A stretch of 7,703 bases of DNA from Thermoplasmata archaeon (GTDB lineage Archaea; Thermoplasmatota; Thermoplasmata; Lutacidiplasmatales; UBA184): assembly GCA_030044475.1 (NCBI GenBank), contig JASHVP010000048.1, positions 1-7,703 on the forward strand, given 5' to 3'. Shown here piece after piece: positions 1 to 5,797 of the stretch (position 1 is its first letter; each line of letters opens with the position of its first letter). Both the position numbers and the translations under genes were made by a program. Under the pieces are notes generated by a model, which was not told where the DNA came from, ran no database searches, and worked only from the letters and a program-made list of their open reading frames with translations.

Positions 1-321
1 GCGCTCCTGCCGGCGGGCGGCCTCGCGGTCCTCGCGGGGATCGGGACGGTCCCGGAGCTCTTGGCCGGGGCGGTCGGTCTCGTCGCGGTCCTCTGGCTCG
101 CCGACGACCCCGTCCGCCGCCCCGGCGCCCTCGGCCGCGCCACCCCCTCGCTGCTCCTGGTCGGGGGGTCGGTCGTGCTCGCCTGGGTGAGTGCCACCCT
201 GCTCCCGAGCGGGGCGGCGCCGCTCGGCGTCGCGGTCGCGCTGCTGATCGTCGTGCTGGCGGTCGCCGCCTTCCTCCTCGGACAGCCGGAGCTCGTCGAC
301 CCCGCGGCGGCAACCTCTTGA
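1..321 (+). CDS. C-terminal part of an unidentified multi-pass membrane protein (5' end outside the window)
   Basis: The frame is open from the first base to a TGA at 319-321, giving 106 visible residues. Nearly the whole stretch is hydrophobic, rich in Leu, Val, Ala and Gly. Likely membrane segments lie at about visible residues 1-16, 19-35, 48-66 and 72-92. A short charged loop (ADDPVRRPG, about 34-42) and a short polar C-terminal tail are the only hydrophilic parts. No catalytic or family motif is visible, so I do not assign a function. It precedes a moxR gene, and MoxR ATPases often sit beside membrane-associated partner genes. However, 257 nt and a TATA-like element separate the two, so co-transcription is not shown. 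A codon at 61 could start translation, but the reading frame and hydrophobicity continue upstream of it, so a true start outside the window is more likely. Confidence 0.6.
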   Translation, partial: ALLPAGGLAVLAGIGTVPELLAGAVGLVAVLWLADDPVRRPGALGRATPSLLLVGGSVVLAWVSATLLPSGAAPLGVAVALLIVVLAVAAFLLGQPELVDPAAATS

Positions 322-538
322 GCCGGCACGGGCCATGCGGGAGCGACGCGGCCAGCGGCCGCGTCCGGACGCCGACGAAGGGTCCCTCTCGACTCAACGC
401 GGACGGGTCGTCCGCCGAGGATGACGTGAGGACAACCCCGGGGTCCGACATCCCCGGCCGGGGTCAGACCGCCGAGAGGGCCGTCGCCTGCGGTGACGCG
501 GATCGTTACGGCCGGGGGACATCCGCCCCGGTGCCCTC

Positions 539-545
539 CATATAG
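539..545 (+). promoter_or_regulatory. TATA-like element upstream of moxR
   Basis: The motif CATATAG is a rare AT-rich patch in this GC-rich stretch. Its centre is about 37 nt before the GTG at 579. With the usual archaeal spacing, transcription would begin near 569, leaving a leader of about 10 nt. That would sit on or just after the ribosome-binding motifs at 561-572, so either the leader is slightly longer or the transcript is nearly leaderless. Assignment by position only. Confidence 0.4.
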
Positions 546-567
546 GGGCCCACGCTCGCGGGAGGTC

Positions 568-572
568 GAGGT
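568..572 (+). promoter_or_regulatory. Shine-Dalgarno-like GAGGT for moxR
   Basis: GAGGT lies 6 nt before the GTG at 579. A second copy within GGAGGT at 561-566 lies 12 nt away. The pair arises from a short tandem GGTCGA repeat. It supports the GTG start, which is in any case the only usual start codon between the in-frame TAG at 543-545 and the first conserved residues. Confidence 0.4.
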
Positions 573-578
573 CGAGCG

Positions 579-1529
579 GTGGATCCGGCGACGGCGCGCA
601 CCCTGGCCGAGAAGGTCCGGGCGTCCGTCCAGACCGCCGTCGTCGGCCGGGACGTCGCCGTCGACCAGGTGCTCACCGGACTGCTCGCCGACGGCCACCT
701 GCTCCTCGAGGACCTGCCGGGTCTCGGCAAGACCCTGATGGCGAAGTCGTTCGCCACCGCCCTCGGTCTCGGCTTCCAGCGGGTGCAGTTCACAGCCGAC
801 CTCCTGCCGCACGACATCACGGGGGGGGAGATCCTGGACCCGCGGAAGGGCGAACTCACGTTCCGCCCGGGCCCGCTGTTCACGAACCTCCTCCTCGCCG
901 ACGAGATCAATCGGGCGCCGCCGAAGGTGCAATCCGCGTTGCTGGAGGCGATGCAGGAGTATCAGGTCACGAGCGAGCGGTCGACGTACCCGATCCCGCG
1001 CCCGTTCCTCGTGATCGCGACCGAGAACCCGATCGAGCTCGAGGGAACGTACCCGCTCCCCGAGGCCCAGGTCGACCGATTCCTCCTCCGGCTGCGCGTC
1101 GGCTACCCGACGGTCGAGGAGGAGCGCTCGATCTTGGAGCGGCGCCGGGCCCGGAAGGAGGACGCGGTCTCCGTGCCGACGGTCCTCGACGCGGCGACGT
1201 TCCTCGACGTTCAGCGCGCCGTCGAACAGGTCGAGCTCGAGCCGTCGGTCGCGGGGTACCTCGTCGACCTCGTCCGGGCGACGCGGGAGGACGGCCGGGC
1301 GGAGGTCGGGGCCTCCCCGCGGGGGGCGCTGGCCCTGCAGAAGATCGCGCGGGCCCGCGCCCTCTTGCAGGGCCGGGACTTCGTCCTGCCCGACGACGTG
1401 AAGGCGTACGCCCAGCCGGCGCTCGCGCACCGGGTGCTCGTCAAGCCCGAGCCGTGGATCCGCGGGGTCCGCGGCGAGGCGATCGTGGCGGCCGCGCTCG
1501 AGCGGACGTCCGTGCCGAAGCTCGCGTGA
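579..1529 (+). CDS. moxR: MoxR-family AAA+ ATPase
   Basis: A 316-residue protein of normal length for MoxR ATPases, which act as hexameric chaperone-like ATPases, often helping mature or insert partners with VWA domains. Visible motifs are the Walker A DLPGLGKT (45-52), Walker B LLLADEINR (104-112), sensor 1 TENP (148-151), the arginine finger region QVDRFLL (Arg167) and sensor 2 SPRGA (Arg248). The C-terminal lid helices follow. In this family the first Walker A glycine is commonly Asp or Glu, so Asp45 is not a defect. The start is GTG, forced by an in-frame stop at 543-545. The usual DUF58/VWA partner is not downstream, since serA follows after 44 nt with its own promoter. The only candidate partner in view is the truncated membrane protein upstream. 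Family assignment is firm; the client is unknown. Confidence 0.93.
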   Translation: MDPATARTLAEKVRASVQTAVVGRDVAVDQVLTGLLADGHLLLEDLPGLGKTLMAKSFATALGLGFQRVQFTADLLPHDITGGEILDPRKGELTFRPGPLFTNLLLADEINRAPPKVQSALLEAMQEYQVTSERSTYPIPRPFLVIATENPIELEGTYPLPEAQVDRFLLRLRVGYPTVEEERSILERRRARKEDAVSVPTVLDAATFLDVQRAVEQVELEPSVAGYLVDLVRATREDGRAEVGASPRGALALQKIARARALLQGRDFVLPDDVKAYAQPALAHRVLVKPEPWIRGVRGEAIVAAALERTSVPKLA

Positions 1530-1543
1530 GCGGCGGCAAGGGC

Positions 1544-1549
1544 TTTGAA
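1544..1549 (+). promoter_or_regulatory. TATA-like element (TTTGAA) for the serA operon
   Basis: TTTGAA stands out in the 44-nt gap between moxR and serA. It is centred about 27 nt before the ATG at 1574, the spacing expected if transcription starts at or next to the start codon. No Shine-Dalgarno motif precedes the ATG, which fits a leaderless mRNA. Confidence 0.55.
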
Positions 1550-1573
1550 CGGGGTCCCGCTCCGCCGCCCCGG

Positions 1574-2524
1574 ATGGCCGACCTCCCGCTCGTGATCGTC
1601 GCGGATCCCATCGACCGGGCGGCCGTCGACGCCTTGCGGGCCGGACCGTGCCGGGTGATCGACGCGAGCGGCGACCCGACGTCCCTGGCGGCCTCCCTCC
1701 CCGAGGCGTGGGGACTGATCGTCCGCAGCCGGACGAAGGTGACGTCGGAGTTGCTCGCCCAGGCCCCCCGCCTGGCGCTGGTCGCCCGCGCGGGCGTCGG
1801 CGTCGACAACGTGGACCTCGCGACGACCGGCCCCCGGGGGATCCGGGTCGTCAACGCCCCGTCCGCCGCCACCACGAGCGTCGCCGAGCTCACCGTGGCG
1901 CTCTACCTCCTCCTCGTCCGCGAGCTCCTGCCGGCGGTCGCCGCGACCCGGGCGGGGAAGTGGGAGCGGGGCACGCGCGGCCACGAGCTCGCCGGCAAGA
2001 CCGTGGGCTACGTCGGCTACGGCCGGATCGCGCGCGAGGTCGCGCGCCGGGCCGCGGCGTTCGGCGCGCGCGCGGTCGCCTACGACCCGTTCGTCTCGTC
2101 GGCCCCGGACGGCACGAAGATGCTCCCGCTCCCCGACCTCCTCGCGGCCGCGGACCTCGTGAGCCTGCACGCGGCCCTCACCCCCGAGAACCACCATCTC
2201 CTCGACGCCGCGGCGTTCGCCCGGATGCGGCCCGGGGCGTGTCTCGTCAATGTCGCGCGCGGCCCCCTCGTCGACGAGGCCGCCCTCCTCGCCGCCCTGG
2301 AGGGAGGCCGGCTCGCCGGGGCCGCGCTGGACGTCTACGAGGTGGAACCTCCGATGAACCGAGCGCTCCTGGAGCACCCGCGCGTGATCCCGACCCCGCA
2401 CCTCGGCGCGTCGACCGAGGAGGCCCAGCGCCGGGCCGGCCGGGACGTCGTCGACGAGGTCCTGCGCGCCCTCCGCGGCGAGCCGCTCACCGCCCTGGTG
2501 CCGGCGCCGGGAGGCCGACCGTGA
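1574..2524 (+). CDS. serA: D-3-phosphoglycerate dehydrogenase, short form without ACT domain
   Basis: A 316-residue D-isomer-specific 2-hydroxyacid dehydrogenase, probably oxidising 3-phosphoglycerate to 3-phosphohydroxypyruvate with NAD in serine synthesis. The substrate domain contains RSRTKV (51-56) and RAGVGVDNVD (72-81). The Rossmann motif is GYGRIA (148-153), a GxGxxA variant, with Asp171 after the second strand favouring NAD over NADP. The catalytic triad is visible: Arg229 (NVARG), Glu258 (EVEPP) and His276 (TPHLGAS). The protein ends shortly after the catalytic domain, so the ASB and ACT domains of long SerA forms, which mediate serine feedback, are absent. I chose the ATG at 1574 because homology begins there and the TATA-like box sits 27 nt before it; the frame is open further upstream into moxR. 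Another 2-hydroxyacid dehydrogenase such as hydroxypyruvate or glyoxylate reductase cannot be excluded, but the neighbouring aminotransferase favours SerA. Confidence 0.87.
   Translation: MADLPLVIVADPIDRAAVDALRAGPCRVIDASGDPTSLAASLPEAWGLIVRSRTKVTSELLAQAPRLALVARAGVGVDNVDLATTGPRGIRVVNAPSAATTSVAELTVALYLLLVRELLPAVAATRAGKWERGTRGHELAGKTVGYVGYGRIAREVARRAAAFGARAVAYDPFVSSAPDGTKMLPLPDLLAAADLVSLHAALTPENHHLLDAAAFARMRPGACLVNVARGPLVDEAALLAALEGGRLAGAALDVYEVEPPMNRALLEHPRVIPTPHLGASTEEAQRRAGRDVVDEVLRALRGEPLTALVPAPGGRP
2510..2514 (+). promoter_or_regulatory. Shine-Dalgarno GGAGG for the aminotransferase gene
   Basis: GGAGG lies within the last codons of serA, 6 nt before the GTG at 2521. This spacing decides the start of the downstream gene. 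It fits translation of an internal operon gene by SD pairing, in contrast to the first genes of units here. Confidence 0.6.
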
Positions 2525-3657
2525 CGTTCGACCCCGAGACGACGACGTTCCTCATCGCCGGCCCGGTGCGCATCCACCCGCGGGTCTTGCGGGCGATGTC
2601 GATGCCGTCGCTCAACCACCGGGGGGACTTTTTCCACGGCGTCGTGAAGGAGATCCGGGACCTGCTCCCCGTGCTGTTCGGGGCTCCCGGGCACCAGGTG
2701 ATCCTGAGCGGCAGCGGCACCGCGGGGCTCGAGGCGATGTACGCGAGCCTGCTCCCGGCCGACGGCCGGGCCCTCGTGCTCACGAACGGCAACTTCGGCG
2801 ACCGGTCGGCCGAGATCGTCCGGCGGTACGCCTCGGAGATCACGACCCTTTCCGCCCCGTGGGGACGGACGCTCCCGATCGAGGACGCCAAAGCGGAACT
2901 CGAGAAGGGCGACGTCCGGGCCGTCTGTGTCGTCCACAACGAGACGAGCGTCGGGCTCGCCAACGATCTCGCCCCGCTCGTCCCCGCGATCCGGGCGTCC
3001 GGCGCCCTGTTCCTCGTGGACGGCATCAGCGCCGTCGCCGGCATCCCCCAGCCGATCGAGGAGTGGGGGATCGACGCCGTCGTCGCCGGGAGCCAGAAGG
3101 GACTGGCCGCTCCGGCGGGCCTCGCGCTCGTCCACCTCTCCGACCGGGCGGTCGCCGCCCTCCACCCCGGGACGTTCTACCTCGACCTCGGTGCCCACCT
3201 GAAGTCCCTCGAGAAGAACGATACCCCGTGGACGCCGGCCGTGCCGCTGTTCCTCGCGCTCCGCGAGGCGCTCCTCCTCCTGAAGGAGGAGACCCTGGCG
3301 GGCCGGCTCGCGCGGACCCACCGGCTCGCCGAGGCGAGCCGGGCCGCCGTGGCGGCGCTCGGGCTCGAGCTGTTCCCCGACGCCGCGTCGGCGTCCGACA
3401 CCGTGACGGCGGTGAACAACCCGTCCGGGATGGGCGACCCCGAGCTCCGCAAGGTCCTCGAGCGCGAGTACAACGTCCTCGTCCAGGGCGGGCAGGGCGC
3501 GCTCACCGGGAAGATCTTCCGGATCGGTCACATGGGGATCGCGGACTGGCCGGACCTGCTCGTGACGTTCGCGGCGCTCGAGCGGATCCTGGGGAAGGCC
3601 GGACGGCTCCCCGCCCCCGGCGCGGCGCTGCGGGCGATCGTCGACCGAATGCCGTGA
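2521..3657 (+). CDS. Class V aminotransferase, probable phosphoserine/broad-specificity aminotransferase
   Basis: A 378-residue PLP-dependent fold type I aminotransferase of class V (serine-pyruvate/alanine-glyoxylate group). Visible features are the N-terminal IAGPVRIHPRVL (12-23), the PLP phosphate-binding SGSGTAGLEA (63-72), HNETSVG (139-145), Asp167 in LVDGIS facing the pyridine nitrogen, the Schiff-base lysine Lys193 in GSQKGL, and the C-terminal substrate-binding region FRIGHMG. The GTG start overlaps the serA stop by 4 nt and has a GGAGG motif 6 nt upstream, so the pair is translationally coupled. Known biology: some methanogens lack classical SerC and use a class V enzyme of this type (M. 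jannaschii MJ0959) to make phosphoserine. I therefore infer that this gene transaminates 3-phosphohydroxypyruvate. Alternatives are serine-glyoxylate or alanine-glyoxylate transamination. Phosphoserine phosphatase is not in the window. Confidence 0.87.
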   Translation: MTFDPETTTFLIAGPVRIHPRVLRAMSMPSLNHRGDFFHGVVKEIRDLLPVLFGAPGHQVILSGSGTAGLEAMYASLLPADGRALVLTNGNFGDRSAEIVRRYASEITTLSAPWGRTLPIEDAKAELEKGDVRAVCVVHNETSVGLANDLAPLVPAIRASGALFLVDGISAVAGIPQPIEEWGIDAVVAGSQKGLAAPAGLALVHLSDRAVAALHPGTFYLDLGAHLKSLEKNDTPWTPAVPLFLALREALLLLKEETLAGRLARTHRLAEASRAAVAALGLELFPDAASASDTVTAVNNPSGMGDPELRKVLEREYNVLVQGGQGALTGKIFRIGHMGIADWPDLLVTFAALERILGKAGRLPAPGAALRAIVDRMP

Positions 3658-3664
3658 CCCGCCG

Positions 3665-4073
3665 CTAGATGTCGACGATCACCCGGGCCCGGCCCCGGGG
3701 GACGTCGAAGACGGCGCCATGGAGCGTCGCCGCCTTCACCTCGATGCCGGAGGGGTGCCGGGCCGGGTCGTACGGCTCGCCGGCCACCTCCGCCACGACC
3801 GCGGTCGGCGGATTCCCGACGGTCCGAGCGACGATCGAACGGCCTACGAAGCCGTCGGACGCCCCGACGAGGATCAGCTGATTGAGGAACTCCACCGCGA
3901 GCGACGCCGGGTCGCTCGCGGAGGCGCTCACGGCCCGGACCTCGCGAGGCCGCACCCGGCTCCGATCGGTCTGGAGGCCGTACAGGCCGAGCCCGAGCGC
4001 CTCGAGGACGGCCGACGCGGTCGGACCGGTCGCCCAGAGGCCGACATCGGCCGTCGTCGGGAACCGCCCCCAC
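3665..4073 (-). CDS. Archease (SHS2-domain tRNA ligase cofactor); start codon anomalous
   Basis: This frame, read on the minus strand to a TAG at 3665-3667, encodes about 135 residues matching archease, the small protein that activates RtcB RNA ligase in tRNA splicing and repair. Evidence: N-terminal FPTTADVGLWATGPT, a central VEFLNQLILVGASDGFVG, then EPYDPARHPSG-EVKAATLHG, and C-terminal ARVIVDI. The Asp in TADVG and the Asp in the terminal VDI are the expected metal-site acidic residues. The family's HTADVG His is Thr here. No ATG, GTG or TTG occurs in frame between the TGA-forming codon at 4196-4198 and the GTG at 3953-3955. That GTG would remove the essential N-terminal third. A GTG at 4071-4073 is one base out of frame, directly before a run of five G. 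The stop lies 7 nt from the convergent aminotransferase stop. RtcB is not in view. Confidence 0.85.
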
Positions 4074-4135
4074 CGGCGAGCGGGCGGCCGCGAGCCGCGA
4101 CGGGCGGGCGTGGCCGGTCCGAGGGCCCGGAGGGG

Positions 4136-4141
4136 TTTAAG
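4136..4141 (+). promoter_or_regulatory. TATA-like element (TTTAAG) for the glycosyltransferase gene
   Basis: TTTAAG is the only AT-rich patch in the 94-nt divergent gap. It is centred about 29 nt before the ATG at 4168, with no Shine-Dalgarno motif between them, suggesting a leaderless or nearly leaderless mRNA. Read on the other strand (CTTAAA) it could also serve the archease gene, with a transcription start near 4111. Confidence 0.55.
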
Positions 4142-4167
4142 CGGCCGGCGCGCTCGTCGTCCCCAGG

Positions 4168-4953
4168 ATGAAGGCGTCGCTCGTCGTTCCGACCCTCAAC
4201 GAGGCGTCCTCGATCCGCCACGTGCTCCGGCTGTTCCGGGGCGCCGCCACGGAGGCGAATCGGACGGTGTTCGCGGGCGACCCCCTCGAGTGGGAGATCC
4301 TGGTCGTCGACGGGGCGTCGACCGACGGGACGGCCGCGATCGCCGCGGAGGAGGGCGCCCGGGTGATCATCGAGCGGCGGCGCGGCTACGGACGGGCGTA
4401 CCGGACCGGCTTCGCCGAGGTGAAGGGCGAGGTCGTCGCGACCGCCGACGGCGACGCGACGTACCCGGTCGAGACGGTCCCCGGGCTCGTCAAGCGGCTC
4501 CTCGACGAGCGGATCGACTTCCTCACCGGGAACCGCATGGCGTACCTCGACCGGCGCTCGATGACGACCGAGCACCGGATCGGCAACCGCGCCCTCAACC
4601 TGCTGCTCGGGGTGGCGTACCACGCCTGGATGAAGGAGCTGCCGAACGGCCGTCTCGAGGACAGCCAAAGCGGCTTCTGGGTCTTTCGCCGGTCGGTCCT
4701 CGACCACGTCCGTCTCACCCAGGAGGGCATGGCGTTCAGCGAGGAACTGAAGCTGGAGGCGGTCCTCCGCGGGCTCCGCGTCGTCGAGGTTCCGATCCGC
4801 TACGGGGAACGGTGGGGGCCGCCGAAGCTCTCCAGCTGGCGGGACGGGCTGCGGAACATGTTCTTCCTGATCGACAAGCGGCTCGACGTCGCCCGGGAGC
4901 GCAAGCGCGGGACGCTGGCCCCGTTCGCCCGGAAGGACGACCGGGCCGCGTGA
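4168..4953 (+). CDS. GT2-family glycosyltransferase, polyprenol-phosphate (DPM1-like) type
   Basis: A 261-residue family 2 glycosyltransferase with a GT-A fold, likely moving a sugar from a nucleotide sugar to a polyprenyl (dolichyl) phosphate on the cytoplasmic face of the membrane. Such lipid-linked sugars feed archaeal N-glycosylation or glycolipids. Motifs seen: VVPTLNEASSI (6-16), VVDGASTDGT (46-55), the metal-binding Asp-Gly-Asp at 94-96 in TADGDATYP, FLTGNRM (118-124), SQSGFWVFRR (166-175), GMAFSEELKLEA (187-198), and PIRYGERWGPPKLSSWRDG ending near 227. No transmembrane segment follows, so it is the soluble catalytic form, like eukaryotic DPM1, rather than the form with a C-terminal membrane domain. 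The tail is basic (RERKRG), which could help membrane contact. The ATG is supported by the upstream TTTAAG. Donor sugar and acceptor cannot be read from the sequence; UDP-glucose or GDP-mannose are both possible. Confidence 0.88.
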   Translation: MKASLVVPTLNEASSIRHVLRLFRGAATEANRTVFAGDPLEWEILVVDGASTDGTAAIAAEEGARVIIERRRGYGRAYRTGFAEVKGEVVATADGDATYPVETVPGLVKRLLDERIDFLTGNRMAYLDRRSMTTEHRIGNRALNLLLGVAYHAWMKELPNGRLEDSQSGFWVFRRSVLDHVRLTQEGMAFSEELKLEAVLRGLRVVEVPIRYGERWGPPKLSSWRDGLRNMFFLIDKRLDVARERKRGTLAPFARKDDRAA

Positions 4954-4959
4954 GCGCCC

Positions 4960-5112
4960 CTACTGGGTCTTGCCGGAGCGCTCGCGCGACTTCACGCGGA
5001 GCCCCTTGTAGCCGCAGCGCCGGCACTGGACGGCGCGCGGGGGGTTCCGCGCCGAGCAGTTCATGCAGACCTTCTTGTTCAGAAGGCGCTCGACGGCCTC
5101 GGGGAACGGCAT
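4960..5112 (-). CDS. rpl40e: 50S ribosomal protein eL40 (L40e)
   Basis: A 50-residue basic zinc-ribbon protein of the length usual for archaeal L40e, a component of the large ribosomal subunit. It begins MPFPEAVERLLNKK and carries Cys16-X2-Cys19 and Cys30-X2-Cys33 as the zinc site. These are followed by GYKGLRVKSRER, the conserved family ending. In eukaryotes the homologue is made as a ubiquitin fusion; here it stands alone. The ATG at 5110-5112 lies about 29 nt from the centre of TTTTATA on this strand, with no Shine-Dalgarno motif, so a leaderless mRNA is likely. Its stop is 6 nt from the stop of the convergent glycosyltransferase gene. Confidence 0.95.
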   Translation of the reverse strand: MPFPEAVERLLNKKVCMNCSARNPPRAVQCRRCGYKGLRVKSRERSGKTQ

Positions 5113-5137
5113 GGGGAGGCGGGGACGCGGCCCGCCG

Positions 5138-5144
5138 TATAAAA
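5138..5144. promoter_or_regulatory. TATA box between divergent eL40 and AMMECR1 genes
   Basis: TATAAAA on the plus strand, TTTTATA on the minus strand, is the best TATA box in the window. Its spacing to the eL40 ATG (centre about 29 nt away) and its TTT-first orientation on the minus strand, matching TTTGAA and TTTAAG elsewhere here, point mainly to eL40. On the plus strand it would start transcription near 5168 and give AMMECR1 a leader of about 32 nt. Bidirectional use is inference. Confidence 0.7.
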
Positions 5145-5184
5145 GCTGGGAGGCCGACCGCGCCGAAGCCGATTTGCCGCCGGC

Positions 5185-5192
5185 GGAGCTGA
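5185..5192 (+). promoter_or_regulatory. Shine-Dalgarno-like GGAGCTGA for the AMMECR1 gene
   Basis: GGAGCTGA differs by one base from the archaeal consensus GGAGGTGA and lies 7 nt before the ATG at 5200. It supports that start and a leadered mRNA, in contrast to the other first genes here. Confidence 0.5.
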
Positions 5193-5797
5193 CGAGGCGA
5201 TGTTCGCGGACGACGACGGGCGCGCCGCCGTCCGGTGGGCGCGTCGGGCGACCGAACGGGCGCTCGGCGCGCCCGCGCTCGGAGCGTCCCCTCCCGCTCC
5301 GTCACCCCCTCCTTCGTTCGAGGAGCGCCGGGGCGCGTTCGTCACCTGGAAGCGGTACCCGTCGGGCGACCTGCGCGGGTGCATCGGGTTCCCGCGGCCC
5401 GTGCTGCCGCTGGGCCGCGCGATCGCCGAGGCCGCGGTCGCCGCCGCCACCGACGACCCCCGGTTCCGGCCGGTCCGCGTCGAGGAGCTTCCGTCGCTCA
5501 CGGTCGACGTCTCCGTGCTCTCCCCCCCGGAGCGACTCCCGGCCCCCGGTCCGGACGGGGTGGTCGTCGGCCGGGACGGACTGATCGTCGAGGGCCGCGG
5601 GGCGAGCGGACTCCTCCTCCCCCAGGTCGCCGTCGAGGAGCGGTGGGACGCGGCGACGTTCCTCGAGGCCACGTGCGAGAAGGCCGGCCTTCCGTCCGGC
5701 GCGTGGCGCGAGCCGTCGGTGCGCGTCCTCCGGTTCGGCGCCGACGTCTTTCGCGAGCTGCGACCGGGCGGCGAGGTCGAGCGCGAGCCGCTGGCCG

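Larger units (their letters stand above)
322..578. other. Intergenic stretch with clustered GC-rich palindromes
   Basis: No convincing gene lies here. A 75-codon open frame (318-545) has no recognisable domain and an unstructured composition, so I leave it out. Perfect inverted repeats cluster in the stretch: GCGGCCGC at 355-362, GCGTCCGGACGC at 361-372, a 7-bp stem with a GGT loop at 399-415, ACCCCGGGGT at 435-444 and CCCCGGCCGGGG at 452-463. CCCTCTCG (384-391) can also pair with CGAGAGGG (473-480), enclosing the last three. This could be a structured RNA, a protein-binding region or chance pairing in GC-rich DNA. The 3' end holds the likely moxR promoter. Confidence 0.5.

Noticed and set aside
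417..470. Possible C/D-box small RNA (GGATGACGTGA ... GTCAGA)
   Set aside because: The C-box-like string does not match RTGATGA and no clear D-prime/C-prime pair is present.
384..480. Possible tRNA-like cloverleaf
   Set aside because: It has no T-loop motif (GTTCRANNC), no anticodon arm of normal geometry and an 8-bp closing stem, so it is not a tRNA; kept only as a possible structured RNA.
318..545. 75-codon plus-strand open frame starting with a TTG that overlaps the membrane protein stop
   Set aside because: No domain, Gly/Arg/Ser-rich composition typical of chance frames in GC-rich DNA, no suitable ribosome-binding motif, and it runs across the palindrome cluster and the moxR TATA-like element.
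1454..1573. N-terminal extension of serA in frame back to 1454
   Set aside because: It would overlap the conserved 3' end of moxR, has low-complexity content, and would bypass the well-placed TTTGAA element. Homology begins at the ATG at 1574.
1211..2401. Long minus-strand open frame (396 codons) opposite moxR and serA
   Set aside because: It is antisense to two genes with complete catalytic motifs, its Arg/Gly/Glu-rich product matches nothing known to me, and long antisense frames are expected at this GC content.
3658..3664. Search for a terminator between the convergent aminotransferase and archease genes
   Set aside because: The gap is only 7 nt and has no T-run; similarly none is seen in the 6-nt gap at 4954-4959.
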